Below are positions 10,837 through 18,919 of a stretch of 64,000 nt of DNA, piece by piece (within the stretch, counting starts at the first letter, position 1; every line of letters starts with the position of its first letter). The stretch is from positions 167,410 to 231,409 of the forward strand of contig CAVVDM010000009.1 of assembly GCA_963746885.1 (NCBI GenBank), written 5' to 3'. The notes under the pieces were generated by a model. The model saw only the letters and a program-made list of their open reading frames with translations, ran no database searches and was not told where the DNA came from. Origin of the DNA: DATARH01 sp963746885 (GTDB taxonomy: Bacteria; Pseudomonadota; Alphaproteobacteria; ATCC43930; CGMCC-115725). The position numbers were made by a program, and so were the translations under genes.

Positions 10837-11722
10837 ATGATGACCGGCGCGCTGCGGATTGTTAGCGAAATCGAGGGGGTCGAGGCGGCGTTCGCCGTCG
10901 CGGCGCTGCTCGACGAGGTTGCCGCCGCGGTCAGCGCCTTCGAGGCCGCTACCGACAGCACCTTGTGGCGGGTCGAGGCATATCCGCGGGCGGCGGTGCT
11001 CGATGCGGCGCTTGAGGTGCGGCTGGCGCTGGCGGCGGCTGGAGCGGGCGGGCGGCTCGTCCATATCGCCGAGGAACGATTGGCGGAGCGCGACTGGCTG
11101 GCGGAAAACCGCCGCGCCTTTCCGCCGGTGCGGATCGGGCGGTTTTTCGTGCACGGCTCGCATTGGCGGGACAAGCCGCCGCCCGGCTCGATTGCGATCG
11201 AGATCGATGCGGCTACGGCGTTCGGCACCGGTGAGCATCCCTCGACCCGCGGCGTGCCTGCTGGCGCTCGACGCGCTGGCGCGGCGGCGGCATTTCCGGC
11301 ATCCGCTCGATATCGGCACCGGCAGCGGCGTGTTGTCAATCGCCGCCGCCAAGCTCTTGCATCGCACGGTGCTGGCGAGCGACATCGATTGCGCCTCGGT
11401 GCGGGTCGCGGCGCACCATGTCCGGCGCAACGGGCTCGCCGGGCAGGTGCGCTTGGTCTGCGCGCCGGGCTATCGCAGCCGGGCGGTGCGGGGCGGCATG
11501 CCTTACGACCTGATCTTCGGCAACATCCTGGCGCGACCGCTGGCGCTGATGGCGCGCGATCTCGCCCGCGTTCTGGCGCCGGGCGGGGTCGCGGTGCTGG
11601 CCGGGCTCCTGCGACGCCAGGAGGCGCAGGTGCTGATGCCGCACCGCGCGCTGGGCCTGTCGCTGCAGCGCCGCCTCGTGATCGACGGCTGGTCGACGCT
11701 GATCCTGCGGCGCGGCGCTTGA
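10837..11722 (+). CDS. prmA: Ribosomal protein L11 methyltransferase PrmA (one frameshift)
   Basis: SAM-dependent methyltransferase that trimethylates ribosomal protein L11. The N-terminal substrate domain ends in IEIDAATAFGTGEHPSTR, the PrmA signature. The methyltransferase core follows in another frame: LDIGTGSGVLSIAA (SAM-binding glycine loop), then DLIFGNILARPL (PrmA NILAxPL catalytic-site motif). One surplus base near 11250 accounts for the shift: removing it gives 294 residues, the normal size. Two adjacent ATGs (10837, 10840) could serve as start. Placed directly after the uvrD-like gene on the same strand. Confidence 0.88.
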
Positions 11723-11777
11723 AGGCGGCGCGGCGCGGCGTCATGCTGCGTCACGATGACACGAGCGGAGGAGCGCG

Positions 11778-13215
11778 ATGAGCACGCTGCCGGCGACCGG
11801 CCTCGTCGCGGTCGTCAAGCGCGATTGCCCGACCTGTGTGATGACGGCGTCGGTGCTTGGCGAATTGGCGCGACGCGCCGGCATCACGGTCTATAGCCAG
11901 GACGATCCCAATTTTCCCGACACCGTGCCGCTGCGCGAAGGCGATCTGACGCTCGAAATGTCGCATCGGCTGAAGATCGAGATCGTGCCGACCCTCATTC
12001 GCTTCGAGGGCGGGCACGAGGTGGCGCGCACGTATGGCTGGGACCGCGGCGAGTGGGAGCGGCTTTCGGGCGTTGCCGATCTCGGCCGCGACCTGCCGGA
12101 GTTCGCAACCCGGCTGCGGCGCCAAGAACATCGAGCCGGGCGTCATCGAGCGCCTCAAGGTGCGGTTCAACGAGACCGGGCTCAAATCGCGCCGCATCGC
12201 GCTCGGCGACGAGGAGGATGTCGAGGAGGCAATGTTCGCGCGCGGTTGGTCGGACGGCCTGCCCCTGGTGCCGCCGACCGAGGAGCGCGTCCTGCGCATG
12301 CTCGACGGCACCGCGCGCGACCCGCAGGAGGTCGTCGGCCTCGTGCCGCCGGCGCTCGCCGCGGCGACGGTCGAGAAGATCGCGATCAACGCGGTGATGG
12401 CCGGCTGCAAGCCGGAATACCTGCCGGTCGTGCTGGCGGCGGTCGAGGCGGCGCTCGACGAGCGCTTCGCGATGCACGGCGTCCTGGCGACGACGCAATT
12501 TGCCGGGCCGGTGGTCGTCGTCAACGGCCCGGTCCGCCGCCATATCGGTATGAACGCCAAGGGCAACGCGCTGGGGCAAGGCAACCGCGCCAACAGCTCG
12601 ATCGGCCGCGCCCTGCAGCTCGTGATCCGCAACATCGGCGAGGGCCGGCCGCAGGAAGTCGACCGCGCCACCCTCGGCAACCCCGGCAAGCTCGGCTACT
12701 GCTTCGCCGAGGACGAGGAGGGCTCGTGCTGGGAGCCGCTGTCGGTTGAGCGCGGCATCAAGCCCGGCATCTCGGCGGTGACGGTATTCGCGGGTTTCGG
12801 GCTGCAGGGCGTCGTCGACCAGAAGTCGCGCGAGCCCGAAAGCCTGGCGCGCAGCATGGCGGAATCGCTGAAGGCGATCCAGAGCGTCAAGCTGGCGCCG
12901 GCCTGCGATGCGCTGCTCGTGATCTGCCCCGAGCACGAGCGCACGTTCCGCAATGCCGGCTGGTCGAAGGCGCGGCTCTACGAAGAACTTTACCGGCTGT
13001 GCGAAATCCCCGGCGAGGAATTGGTCGCCGGCGCCAAGGGCATCGCCGAGGGTGGCCCGCCCTCGCTTGCCGGCAAGACCGTCAACAAATTCCGTCCCGG
13101 CGGGCTGATGATCATCCGCGCCGGCGGCGGCGCCGGGATGTTTTCCGGCATCATCGCCGGCTGGTCCTCCGGGGCCCGCGGCAGCATTCCCGTAACCAAG
13201 GAGGTGAAGCCATGA
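11778..13215 (+). CDS. Thioredoxin-domain fusion protein, partner of UGSC selenoprotein (one frameshift)
   Basis: Two-part protein of about 478 residues. Residues 1-110 form a thioredoxin-like fold with a CPTC redox motif near residue 17 and a cis-proline region IVPTLIRFEGG. The remaining roughly 360 residues are a domain I do not recognise by function; it is rich in conserved blocks such as GWSDGLPLVPPTEERV, GMNAKGNALGQGNRANSS and NKFRPGGLMIIRAGGG. The frame changes near 12103: removing one base gives the junction LPEF-QPGCGAKNIEPG, whose Cys might be a redox partner of the CPTC. A strong Shine-Dalgarno (GGAGGAG) precedes the ATG. The stop overlaps the UGSC start (ATGA), so the two are translated together. 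The role is probably thiol/selenol chemistry. Splitting into two genes is possible but less likely, since no start with a ribosome site lies at the junction. Confidence 0.75.
13198..13206 (+). promoter_or_regulatory. Strong Shine-Dalgarno for the UGSC gene
   Basis: AAGGAGGTG sits 5 bases before the ATG at 13212, a near-perfect anti-16S match inside the end of the upstream gene. It supports the chosen start and efficient, coupled translation of the selenoprotein. Confidence 0.8.
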
Positions 13216-13724
13216 CCGTGCTTCTCGACCCGACCTCGGAGCGAAGTCCGACACAGCGGCCGCGCCTGCCCCGGCCGGACAGCCTCGACGGGCTGACGAT
13301 CGGCCTCTTGGACATCGCCAAGCCGCGCGGCGACGTGTTCCTCGACCGCCTCGACGAGCGGCTCCGCGAGCGCGGCGTCGCGGTCCGGCGTTATGCGAAG
13401 CCGACCAACACCCGCCCGGCGCCGCTGCCGTTGCAGCAGCAGATCGCGACCGAGGTCAACCTCGTCATCGAGGGGCTCAGCGACTGAGGGTCCTGCATAT
13501 CGTGCTGTACGCATGACATGGCAGAACTCGAAGCGCGCGGCATCCCGACGGTCGGGGTGGCGACGACCGAATTCATCGAGGGGGCGAAGGCACAGGCCAA
13601 GTCGCTCGGTACCGACCCGGCTCTCGTGTTCATCCCGCATCCGGTGCAGGATCGCACCGACGACGAATTGCGCGCGCTCGCCGACGCGCATTTCGACGCG
13701 ATCGTCAAGCTGCTGGTGCGGTAG
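13212..13724 (+). CDS. UGSC-family selenoprotein with in-frame UGA (Sec92)
   Basis: 170-residue protein read straight through a TGA at 13485-13487 (codon 92), taken as selenocysteine. The frame is open and protein-like on both sides: VNLVIEGLSD precedes the TGA, and GSCISCCTHDMAELEARGIP follows it, with no start or ribosome site needed for the second half. The family is defined by U-G-S-C or C-G-S-C, so the UGA falls exactly where Cys homologues have cysteine. A further CC pair follows. A stem-loop of SECIS type starts 5 bases after the UGA. The two halves would otherwise be called as fragments of 91 and 68 codons. Biochemical function is unknown; a redox role is inferred from the motif and the thioredoxin-fusion gene it overlaps. 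Sec synthesis genes (selA, selB, selC, selD) are not in this window. Confidence 0.9.
13493..13524 (+). other. Predicted bacterial SECIS element
   Basis: RNA stem-loop just downstream of the UGA. The inner stem CGTGC/GCATG (13501-13505 with 13511-13515) closes a five-base loop UGUAC (13506-13510). Below it T13500-A13516 pairs, A13499 opposes C13517, AT pairs with AT (13497-13498/13518-13519), G13520 is bulged, and CTGC pairs with GCAG (13493-13496/13521-13524). That is 12 pairs in total, one of them a G-U. The loop has G as its second base, 20 nucleotides after the UGA, within the range known for SelB-binding hairpins. Pairing was worked out by hand, without free-energy calculation. Confidence 0.72.
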
Positions 13725-13735
13725 GCGCGCGAGAC

Positions 13736-13981
13736 GTGGCGGGCTGGCGCAGATGGTGGCACTACGCAGTGACGGGCGGCGTGCCGCGGCGCGCGCTCAC
13801 CGCTGCGGTCATCGTCGGTAGCGTGCTCAACCTGATCAATCAGGGTGACGCGCTGTTCGGCGACCGGCCGCTCGACTGGACCAAGCTGCTGCTGACCTAT
13901 CTCGTGCCGTATTGCGTGACGACCTATGGCGCCGTGTCGTTCCGCGCGGCGATGGCGCGGTCCGTCGAGCGGTCGGGGTAG
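13736..13981 (+). CDS. nrtS: NrtS-like small nitrate/nitrite transporter
   Basis: 81-residue membrane protein with two hydrophobic helices. The motifs NLINQGDALFGD and LLTYLVPYCVTTYGA match the NrtS family of short nitrate/nitrite permeases. The GTG at 13736 is the only reasonable start and lies 11 bases after the UGSC stop, so it may be on the same transcript. No nitrate reductase genes are nearby. Family call rests on motif recognition alone, and a link to the selenoprotein operon is only positional. Confidence 0.7.
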   Translation: MAGWRRWWHYAVTGGVPRRALTAAVIVGSVLNLINQGDALFGDRPLDWTKLLLTYLVPYCVTTYGAVSFRAAMARSVERSG

Positions 13982-14024
13982 GGTGCGGACTCGGTGGCGG
14001 CCGGCAGCGACGCGCCGGCGGGGA

Positions 14025-14888
14025 TCACACCGTCGTCGGGTCTTGCGCCTCCTGGTGCCACGCCAGCAGATGGCGACGCAACATCGCGATGCCCTTGACG
14101 AAGCAGAAGCCGGCGACCGCGATCTCGACGATCCCGGCAAACACGCCGGGCAAGTCGGCAAAGCGCGAGGCGGTGATCATCGCGCCGCCGAGCCCCGGGC
14201 CGCCCATCAGGATCTCGGTGACGATCGCGACGATCATCGATATCGGCAGGGCGACCTGCAACCCGGTCAGAATCTGCGGCAGGGCGGCCGGCAGGATGAT
14301 CTCCCACAGCAGCTGGCGATCGCTGGCGCCGAGGCTGCGGGCCGACCACAGCATCTCCTTTTCGACGCCCTGGGTGCTGCTGACCGTCGCCGTCACCACC
14401 GGGAAGATCGCGCTGAACACGATCATCGTGACCTTGGAGATGTCGTAGAGCCCGAACCACAGCATGAAGATCGGCAGAAAGGCAATCTTCGGCATCGGGA
14501 AGGCGATCGAGATGATCGGATCGAAAAACCACCGCGCCACCGCGTTGCGCGCGATCAGGATGCCGATCACGATCCCGGTCGAGGCGGCGATCGCAAAGCC
14601 GATCAACACCCGGTAAAGCGTCTGGCCGAGATTGGCCAGCAGGTCGCCCGACAACGTATCGGCCCAGATCCGCTCGCAGACCACCGAGAACGGCGGCAAC
14701 AGGAAATTGCTAACCGCGCCGGAGCGGGCGAACAACTCCCAGGCGGCGAGCAGCGCGATCACGACCATGCCGCCGCGCAGCCCGCGGCCGAGCCCGCGCA
14801 CCGCCTCGAGCGTCGCCCCGGCCTCGACCCAGGCGGCGGGCGCCGGCAGCGCCGCGGCGCGGGCGGGCGGGTCGTTTACTCCCGCCAC
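14025..14888 (-). CDS. ABC importer permease (SsuC/TauC type), second permease of the cluster
   Basis: Integral membrane subunit of 287 residues with six hydrophobic segments. The EAA loop region WSARSLGASDRQLLWEIILP contacts the ATPase. It resembles permeases for sulfonate, nitrate, taurine or aromatic acid importers (BPD_transp_1). Starts at a GTG at 14888 that overlaps the end of the preceding permease by 13 bases, so the two permeases probably form a heterodimer. Last gene of a five-gene minus-strand cluster (18761 to 14025). Substrate not determinable from the sequence. Confidence 0.87.
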   Translation of the reverse strand: MAGVNDPPARAAALPAPAAWVEAGATLEAVRGLGRGLRGGMVVIALLAAWELFARSGAVSNFLLPPFSVVCERIWADTLSGDLLANLGQTLYRVLIGFAIAASTGIVIGILIARNAVARWFFDPIISIAFPMPKIAFLPIFMLWFGLYDISKVTMIVFSAIFPVVTATVSSTQGVEKEMLWSARSLGASDRQLLWEIILPAALPQILTGLQVALPISMIVAIVTEILMGGPGLGGAMITASRFADLPGVFAGIVEIAVAGFCFVKGIAMLRRHLLAWHQEAQDPTTV

Positions 14889-15733
14889 CGCAGCACCCGC
14901 TTCATCAGCATCAGAAAGCCGCGGTCGGCAGCAAAGCCGAGCCCCGACACGGTCAACACCACCGCAAACATCGCGTCATAGACCCCGCCGTCGCCGAGCC
15001 AGCCGATCATGTAGCCGAGACCCTGGCGCGCGACGATCAGCTCGGTCGCGACCATGAGCACGAAGGCAAAGGCCATCGCGGTGCGGGTGCCGGCGAGGAT
15101 CTCGGGCAAGGCGCTTGGCATTACGATCTCGATGAGGGTGCGGGTGCGGCTCGCCCCGAGGCTGCGCGCCGACCAGATCAGCACCTGCTCGGCGCCGCGC
15201 GCGCCGTTGAACGCCGACAACGTGATCGGCAGCATGCACCCGATGAAGATCAGCAGGATCTTCGAGGCGCTGCCAAAGCCGAGCCACAGCACGACGACCG
15301 GGATCAATGCCGATTTGGGCATCGGATACACCGCCTGGACCAACGGGTTGAACAGGATGCGTACCGGCGTGTACCACGCCATCAAGACGCCGAGGCTGAC
15401 GCCGCAGACGATCGCCAGACCGAGCCCGGCCGCGCCGCGCGCCAGCGAGACGACGCCGTTGGTGATCAGGTCGCCGCTGATCAGGAGGCTCCACCAGGCG
15501 GTGATGACCTTGTCGAGCGGCGGCATCACGAGATGCGAGATCAGGCCGAGCCGGGTCGCGGCCTCCCAGGCCAATGCCAGCAGCAGGATCGGCGTGTAGC
15601 GCCACAGCGCGATCAGCAGGCGCGACGAGGCGATGACCTCGCGCGCCCGGTTGATCGGCCCCAGGCCGAACGTGCCGACACCGGCACGTTCGGCGCTGCG
15701 TCCGAGAGTGAGCTGGCTTTGGTCAATTGCCAT
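14876..15733 (-). CDS. ABC importer permease (SsuC/TauC type), first permease
   Basis: 285-residue membrane subunit. A hydrophilic N-terminus of about 40 residues precedes six membrane segments. The EAA-like loop WSARSLGASRTRTLIEIVMP nearly duplicates that of the neighbouring permease, so the pair arose by duplication. The start is the ATG at 15733, two bases from the stop of the substrate-binding protein gene. The reading frame stays open further upstream, but that part is an out-of-frame shadow of the binding protein gene. Confidence 0.87.
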   Translation of the reverse strand: MAIDQSQLTLGRSAERAGVGTFGLGPINRAREVIASSRLLIALWRYTPILLLALAWEAATRLGLISHLVMPPLDKVITAWWSLLISGDLITNGVVSLARGAAGLGLAIVCGVSLGVLMAWYTPVRILFNPLVQAVYPMPKSALIPVVVLWLGFGSASKILLIFIGCMLPITLSAFNGARGAEQVLIWSARSLGASRTRTLIEIVMPSALPEILAGTRTAMAFAFVLMVATELIVARQGLGYMIGWLGDGGVYDAMFAVVLTVSGLGFAADRGFLMLMKRVLRWRE

Positions 15734-15735
15734 GT

Positions 15736-16782
15736 TCAAGCACCATGGTGGCCGTCGAGCCGTTGCTTCGCCGCCTTGATCATCGACAGATCGACATAGG
15801 TCGGGCTGACTGTAAAGCCCTTCGGCAATACCCCCAGCTTCACGTCCTCGTCGATCTCCTTCTGGATCGCGTCGGGCAGCGGCATCAGGTCGGGCGAGCG
15901 GTAGAAATCGTGTTTGGTAAACGCAAAGTCGATGTCCTTCTCCGGCTTGTGCGTCACCGCGACCGTGATCGCCAGCGCCTCCTTGCGGTTCTTCGGATTG
16001 AGGAACCAGCGCATCGCCCGCATGTAGTCGGTGTAAAAATCGGTCAAGGCGGCCTTGTGCTCGGCGATCACGTCGCTTCGCATGCACCAGAATACCCCGT
16101 CCGAGACGCCGTGCACCTGCCCGGAGTCGAACAGCACGCGATACTTGCCAGTCTCCATCAGCTCGCGGGCGAATTGCGGCAACAGTTCGATCATGTCGAC
16201 CTTGCCGCCTTCGAGCATCGCCGGCTGGTTGGCGAAATTGGCCTCGACGGTGGTGAAATTCTTGTCCTGGACGCCGTGGCGACGCAGCATCGCGCGCATC
16301 GTCGAATCCGCCTCCGAGCCGATCGCGTTGGTGGCGACCCGCTTGCCCTTGACGTCCGCGATCGTCTTGATCGGGCCGTTCTTGGCGACGACGTACTCGC
16401 CCGACCAGTACCCCGGCGCCCCGGTCTGCAGCACGTCTGCGACGATCTTGACGTTGAGATGGGCGTTGGTCACGGCCAGCGCAAACGCCGAGTCGGAAAA
16501 TGCCGCGACTTCAAGCTGCTTGATCGCCAATGCCTGGATCTGCGGAGTGCTGCCGGCATAGCGGACGGGCTCGAATTTATAGGTCTTGCCATCGTTGGGC
16601 ATAATCTCGGGATGGCGTTTGGCCAACTCGCCGACCAGCGGCGCCAAATGCCCCGGAGTCTGCGCCCAGCCGACCCGGATCGTCATCGGCTCGGCCGCGC
16701 CGCCGGGCGCCGCCGTTACTATCCCGATGAGCCCGACAGAAGCCGCCATGACCAGTGCGGCGATTGTTCCCCCTCTCCGCAT
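15736..16782 (-). CDS. ABC importer periplasmic substrate-binding protein (SsuA/NMT1-like), copy 2
   Basis: 348 residues with an N-terminal signal peptide (basic MRRGG, hydrophobic core, cleavage near AAPGGAA-EP). The mature protein begins TIRVGWAQTPGHLAPLVGEL. The block VKGKRVATNAIGSEAD and the segment TVEANFANQPAMLEGGKVD are shared almost word for word with the other binding protein of the cluster (17736-18761). Shine-Dalgarno GGGAGGAG precedes the ATG. It presumably delivers a small organic anion to the two permeases; the family includes sulfonate, taurine and nitrate binders. Confidence 0.87.
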   Translation of the reverse strand: MRRGGTIAALVMAASVGLIGIVTAAPGGAAEPMTIRVGWAQTPGHLAPLVGELAKRHPEIMPNDGKTYKFEPVRYAGSTPQIQALAIKQLEVAAFSDSAFALAVTNAHLNVKIVADVLQTGAPGYWSGEYVVAKNGPIKTIADVKGKRVATNAIGSEADSTMRAMLRRHGVQDKNFTTVEANFANQPAMLEGGKVDMIELLPQFARELMETGKYRVLFDSGQVHGVSDGVFWCMRSDVIAEHKAALTDFYTDYMRAMRWFLNPKNRKEALAITVAVTHKPEKDIDFAFTKHDFYRSPDLMPLPDAIQKEIDEDVKLGVLPKGFTVSPTYVDLSMIKAAKQRLDGHHGA

Positions 16783-16902
16783 GATTTCTCCTCCCGTTGC
16801 AATTTGCCTTTTTTGCTGCCCCAGCCTACCTGATCGGCGCTGGGCCTAGCCACCCATCTCCGGCGCCGCGGCTGAAGCGGATTGCCGCGGGCACCCGCCG
16901 GG

Positions 16903-17739
16903 TCAGCCGCCGGCGCCGCCGCGTTGGGCGATCACGGCCTCGGAGCGCACCAGATTCCACACATGATCAACCGTCTCGACAAAGGCCGGCGAGCGCATCA
17001 GCCCCGGATCCTCCTTGTCGAACTGGGTCTCGACGATCTCCTTTATGTGCCCGGGACGCGCCGACATGACGGCGATGCGCTCGGCGAGAAACACCGCCTC
17101 CTGCACGTCATGGGTGACGAAGATCACGGTCTTGCGCGAGCGCTGCCAGATGCGCAGCAGCTCGGCCTGCATCAGGCTGCGCGTCTGTGCGTCGAGGGCG
17201 CCGAACGGTTCGTCCATCAACAGGATGCGCGGGTCGATCGCCAGGGTGCGGGCGATCGCGGCGCGCTGCTTCATGCCGCCGGAGAGCTGCGAGGGATAGC
17301 TGTCCTCGAACCCGGTGAGGCCGACGAGGTCGATGAACTCGTGCGCCCGCTGGACCCGCGCCTCGCGCGGCATGCCTTGCTTTTCCAGCCCGTAGAGTAC
17401 GTTTTGCACGACCGTCTTCCACGGAAACAGCGCAAAATGCTGGAACACGATGCCGCGGTCGGGGCCGGGCCCGGCGATCGGCCGCTCGTCAACCAGGATC
17501 GCGCCCTGCTCGACCGGCAGAAAGCCGCCGATCAGGTACAACAGCGTGCTCTTGCCGCAGCCGCTCGGCCCCAGCAGCGCGACGAATTCCCGGTCGCGCA
17601 CCGCCAGCGACACGTTGTCGAGCGCCAGCACCGGGCGACCGCGCGCCGGCCGGTAGACGTGGCAGACCCGGTCGATCTCGATATGGGAAGACCGGCCGGC
17701 GGCGTCGGGCGCTACGGTCGCTTCGCTGGCGAGGCTCAT
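16903..17739 (-). CDS. ABC importer ATP-binding protein (SsuB/TauB type)
   Basis: 278-residue cytoplasmic ATPase. Walker A LLGPSGCGKSTLL, Q-loop FQHFALFPWKT, signature LSGGMKQRAAIARTLA, Walker B ILLMDEPFGALDAQT and H-loop VTHDVQEAVFLAER are all intact. This is the NrtD/SsuB/TauB branch. The ATG at 17739 overlaps the stop of the upstream binding-protein gene. It energises the twin permeases downstream. Confidence 0.92.
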   Translation of the reverse strand: MSLASEATVAPDAAGRSSHIEIDRVCHVYRPARGRPVLALDNVSLAVRDREFVALLGPSGCGKSTLLYLIGGFLPVEQGAILVDERPIAGPGPDRGIVFQHFALFPWKTVVQNVLYGLEKQGMPREARVQRAHEFIDLVGLTGFEDSYPSQLSGGMKQRAAIARTLAIDPRILLMDEPFGALDAQTRSLMQAELLRIWQRSRKTVIFVTHDVQEAVFLAERIAVMSARPGHIKEIVETQFDKEDPGLMRSPAFVETVDHVWNLVRSEAVIAQRGGAGG

Positions 17740-18761
17740 TTCCCGTCGATCCGCTTCTTGGCTTCCTCGATCAACGACAGATCGACGTATTTGGGGCTGA
17801 TCTGCACCGATTTCGGCAACACTTTGAGCCCCACCGCCTGATCGATCATCTTCTGGACCGACACCAGGTCGGGCCGGGCGTCGGGCGAGCGGTAGAAATC
17901 CTGCTTGGTGAAGGCGAAGGCCAACTGGTCCTTCGGCTGCTTTGTCACATACGCGAGGATGTCGAGCGCCTCGGCGCGGTTTTTCGGGTCGAGCAGCCAG
18001 CGCCGGGCGCGGATGTGGTCCTCCATGAAATCGACGAAGGCCGCACGGTGCGCCTTGATGACGTCGGAGCGGATCACCCACACCACCGCCTGGGTCGGCC
18101 CGACCGCGTCCTTGCCGGTGAACAGCACCTTGTATTTCGGGTTGCCGATGATGCCATGCGCAAATTGCGGCAACACGCCGATCAGGTCGACCTTGCCGCC
18201 CTCGAGCATCGCCGGCATGTTGGCGAAGTTCGCCTCGACCGTGGTGAAATCGCTGTCCTTGAGGCCGTGGCGGTGCAGCATCGTGCGCATCGCCGCGTCG
18301 CTGGCCGAGCCGATTGCGTTGGTGGCGACGCGCTTGCCCTTCAAATCAGCGATCGTCTTGATGTTGCTGTCGGCGCGCACCACGAAGTTCTCGCTGAAAT
18401 AGCCATCCATGCCGTCGCCGACGACATCGGCAACGATGCGTTCGTCGAGATGCGCGTTGGTGATCGCCAGCGCCACTGCGGCGGTCGACATCGAGGCCAC
18501 CTCGAGCTCGCCGATCGCCTGCGCCTGGATCTCGGGCGTGGTGCCGCGGAAGTGCACCGCATCCATGACGTAGCTCTTGCCGAGGTGCTTGAAGACTTCC
18601 GGCTGGCGCTTGCCGAGCTCCGCGATCAGCGGCGCCAGATGGCCGGGGGTCACCACCCAGCCGACCCGGATCGTGTACGGGTCCGCCCCTGCCGTCCCGG
18701 CCAAGCCCAGCGTGACAGCGGCCACCAGAGCCGCGGCGAAGTACCGATAGCGCGTCCTCAT
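17736..18761 (-). CDS. ABC importer periplasmic substrate-binding protein (SsuA/NMT1-like), copy 1
   Basis: 341 residues from the ATG at 18761, chosen because it directly precedes a signal peptide (basic RTRYRY, hydrophobic core, cleavage after GTAGA) and follows a purine-rich GGGTGGGA. The mature N-terminus TIRVGWVVTPGHLAPLIAEL and much of the core match the second binding protein of the same cluster. First gene of the transporter cluster, divergent from the universal stress protein gene. Two close binding proteins sharing one translocator suggest two related substrates or conditions. Confidence 0.87.
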   Translation of the reverse strand: MRTRYRYFAAALVAAVTLGLAGTAGADPYTIRVGWVVTPGHLAPLIAELGKRQPEVFKHLGKSYVMDAVHFRGTTPEIQAQAIGELEVASMSTAAVALAITNAHLDERIVADVVGDGMDGYFSENFVVRADSNIKTIADLKGKRVATNAIGSASDAAMRTMLHRHGLKDSDFTTVEANFANMPAMLEGGKVDLIGVLPQFAHGIIGNPKYKVLFTGKDAVGPTQAVVWVIRSDVIKAHRAAFVDFMEDHIRARRWLLDPKNRAEALDILAYVTKQPKDQLAFAFTKQDFYRSPDARPDLVSVQKMIDQAVGLKVLPKSVQISPKYVDLSLIEEAKKRIDGK

Positions 18762-18919
18762 CGCATTCCCACCCTTGTGTTTTCCTCGCGTCGGCGCATC
18801 GTATAACAGAGCCGGCCCGGTCGTGCATGGTGCATCCCGTCGCGCCTGGGGTGTTTTGCGGGGAAAGTTCCATCGATCCACGGTGTTGCAGCCCCGGATC
18901 GATCTGCCGGAGCGGAAGC

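Noticed and set aside
12090..12120. Programmed frameshift in the thioredoxin-fusion gene
   Set aside because: No slippery heptamer or stimulatory Shine-Dalgarno is visible, and the same one-base insertion type occurs in many unrelated genes.
13485..13487. TGA as a nonsense mutation making two small genes or a pseudogene
   Set aside because: Frame, length and motif continue perfectly across it, a SECIS-like hairpin follows, and the second half has no ribosome site of its own.
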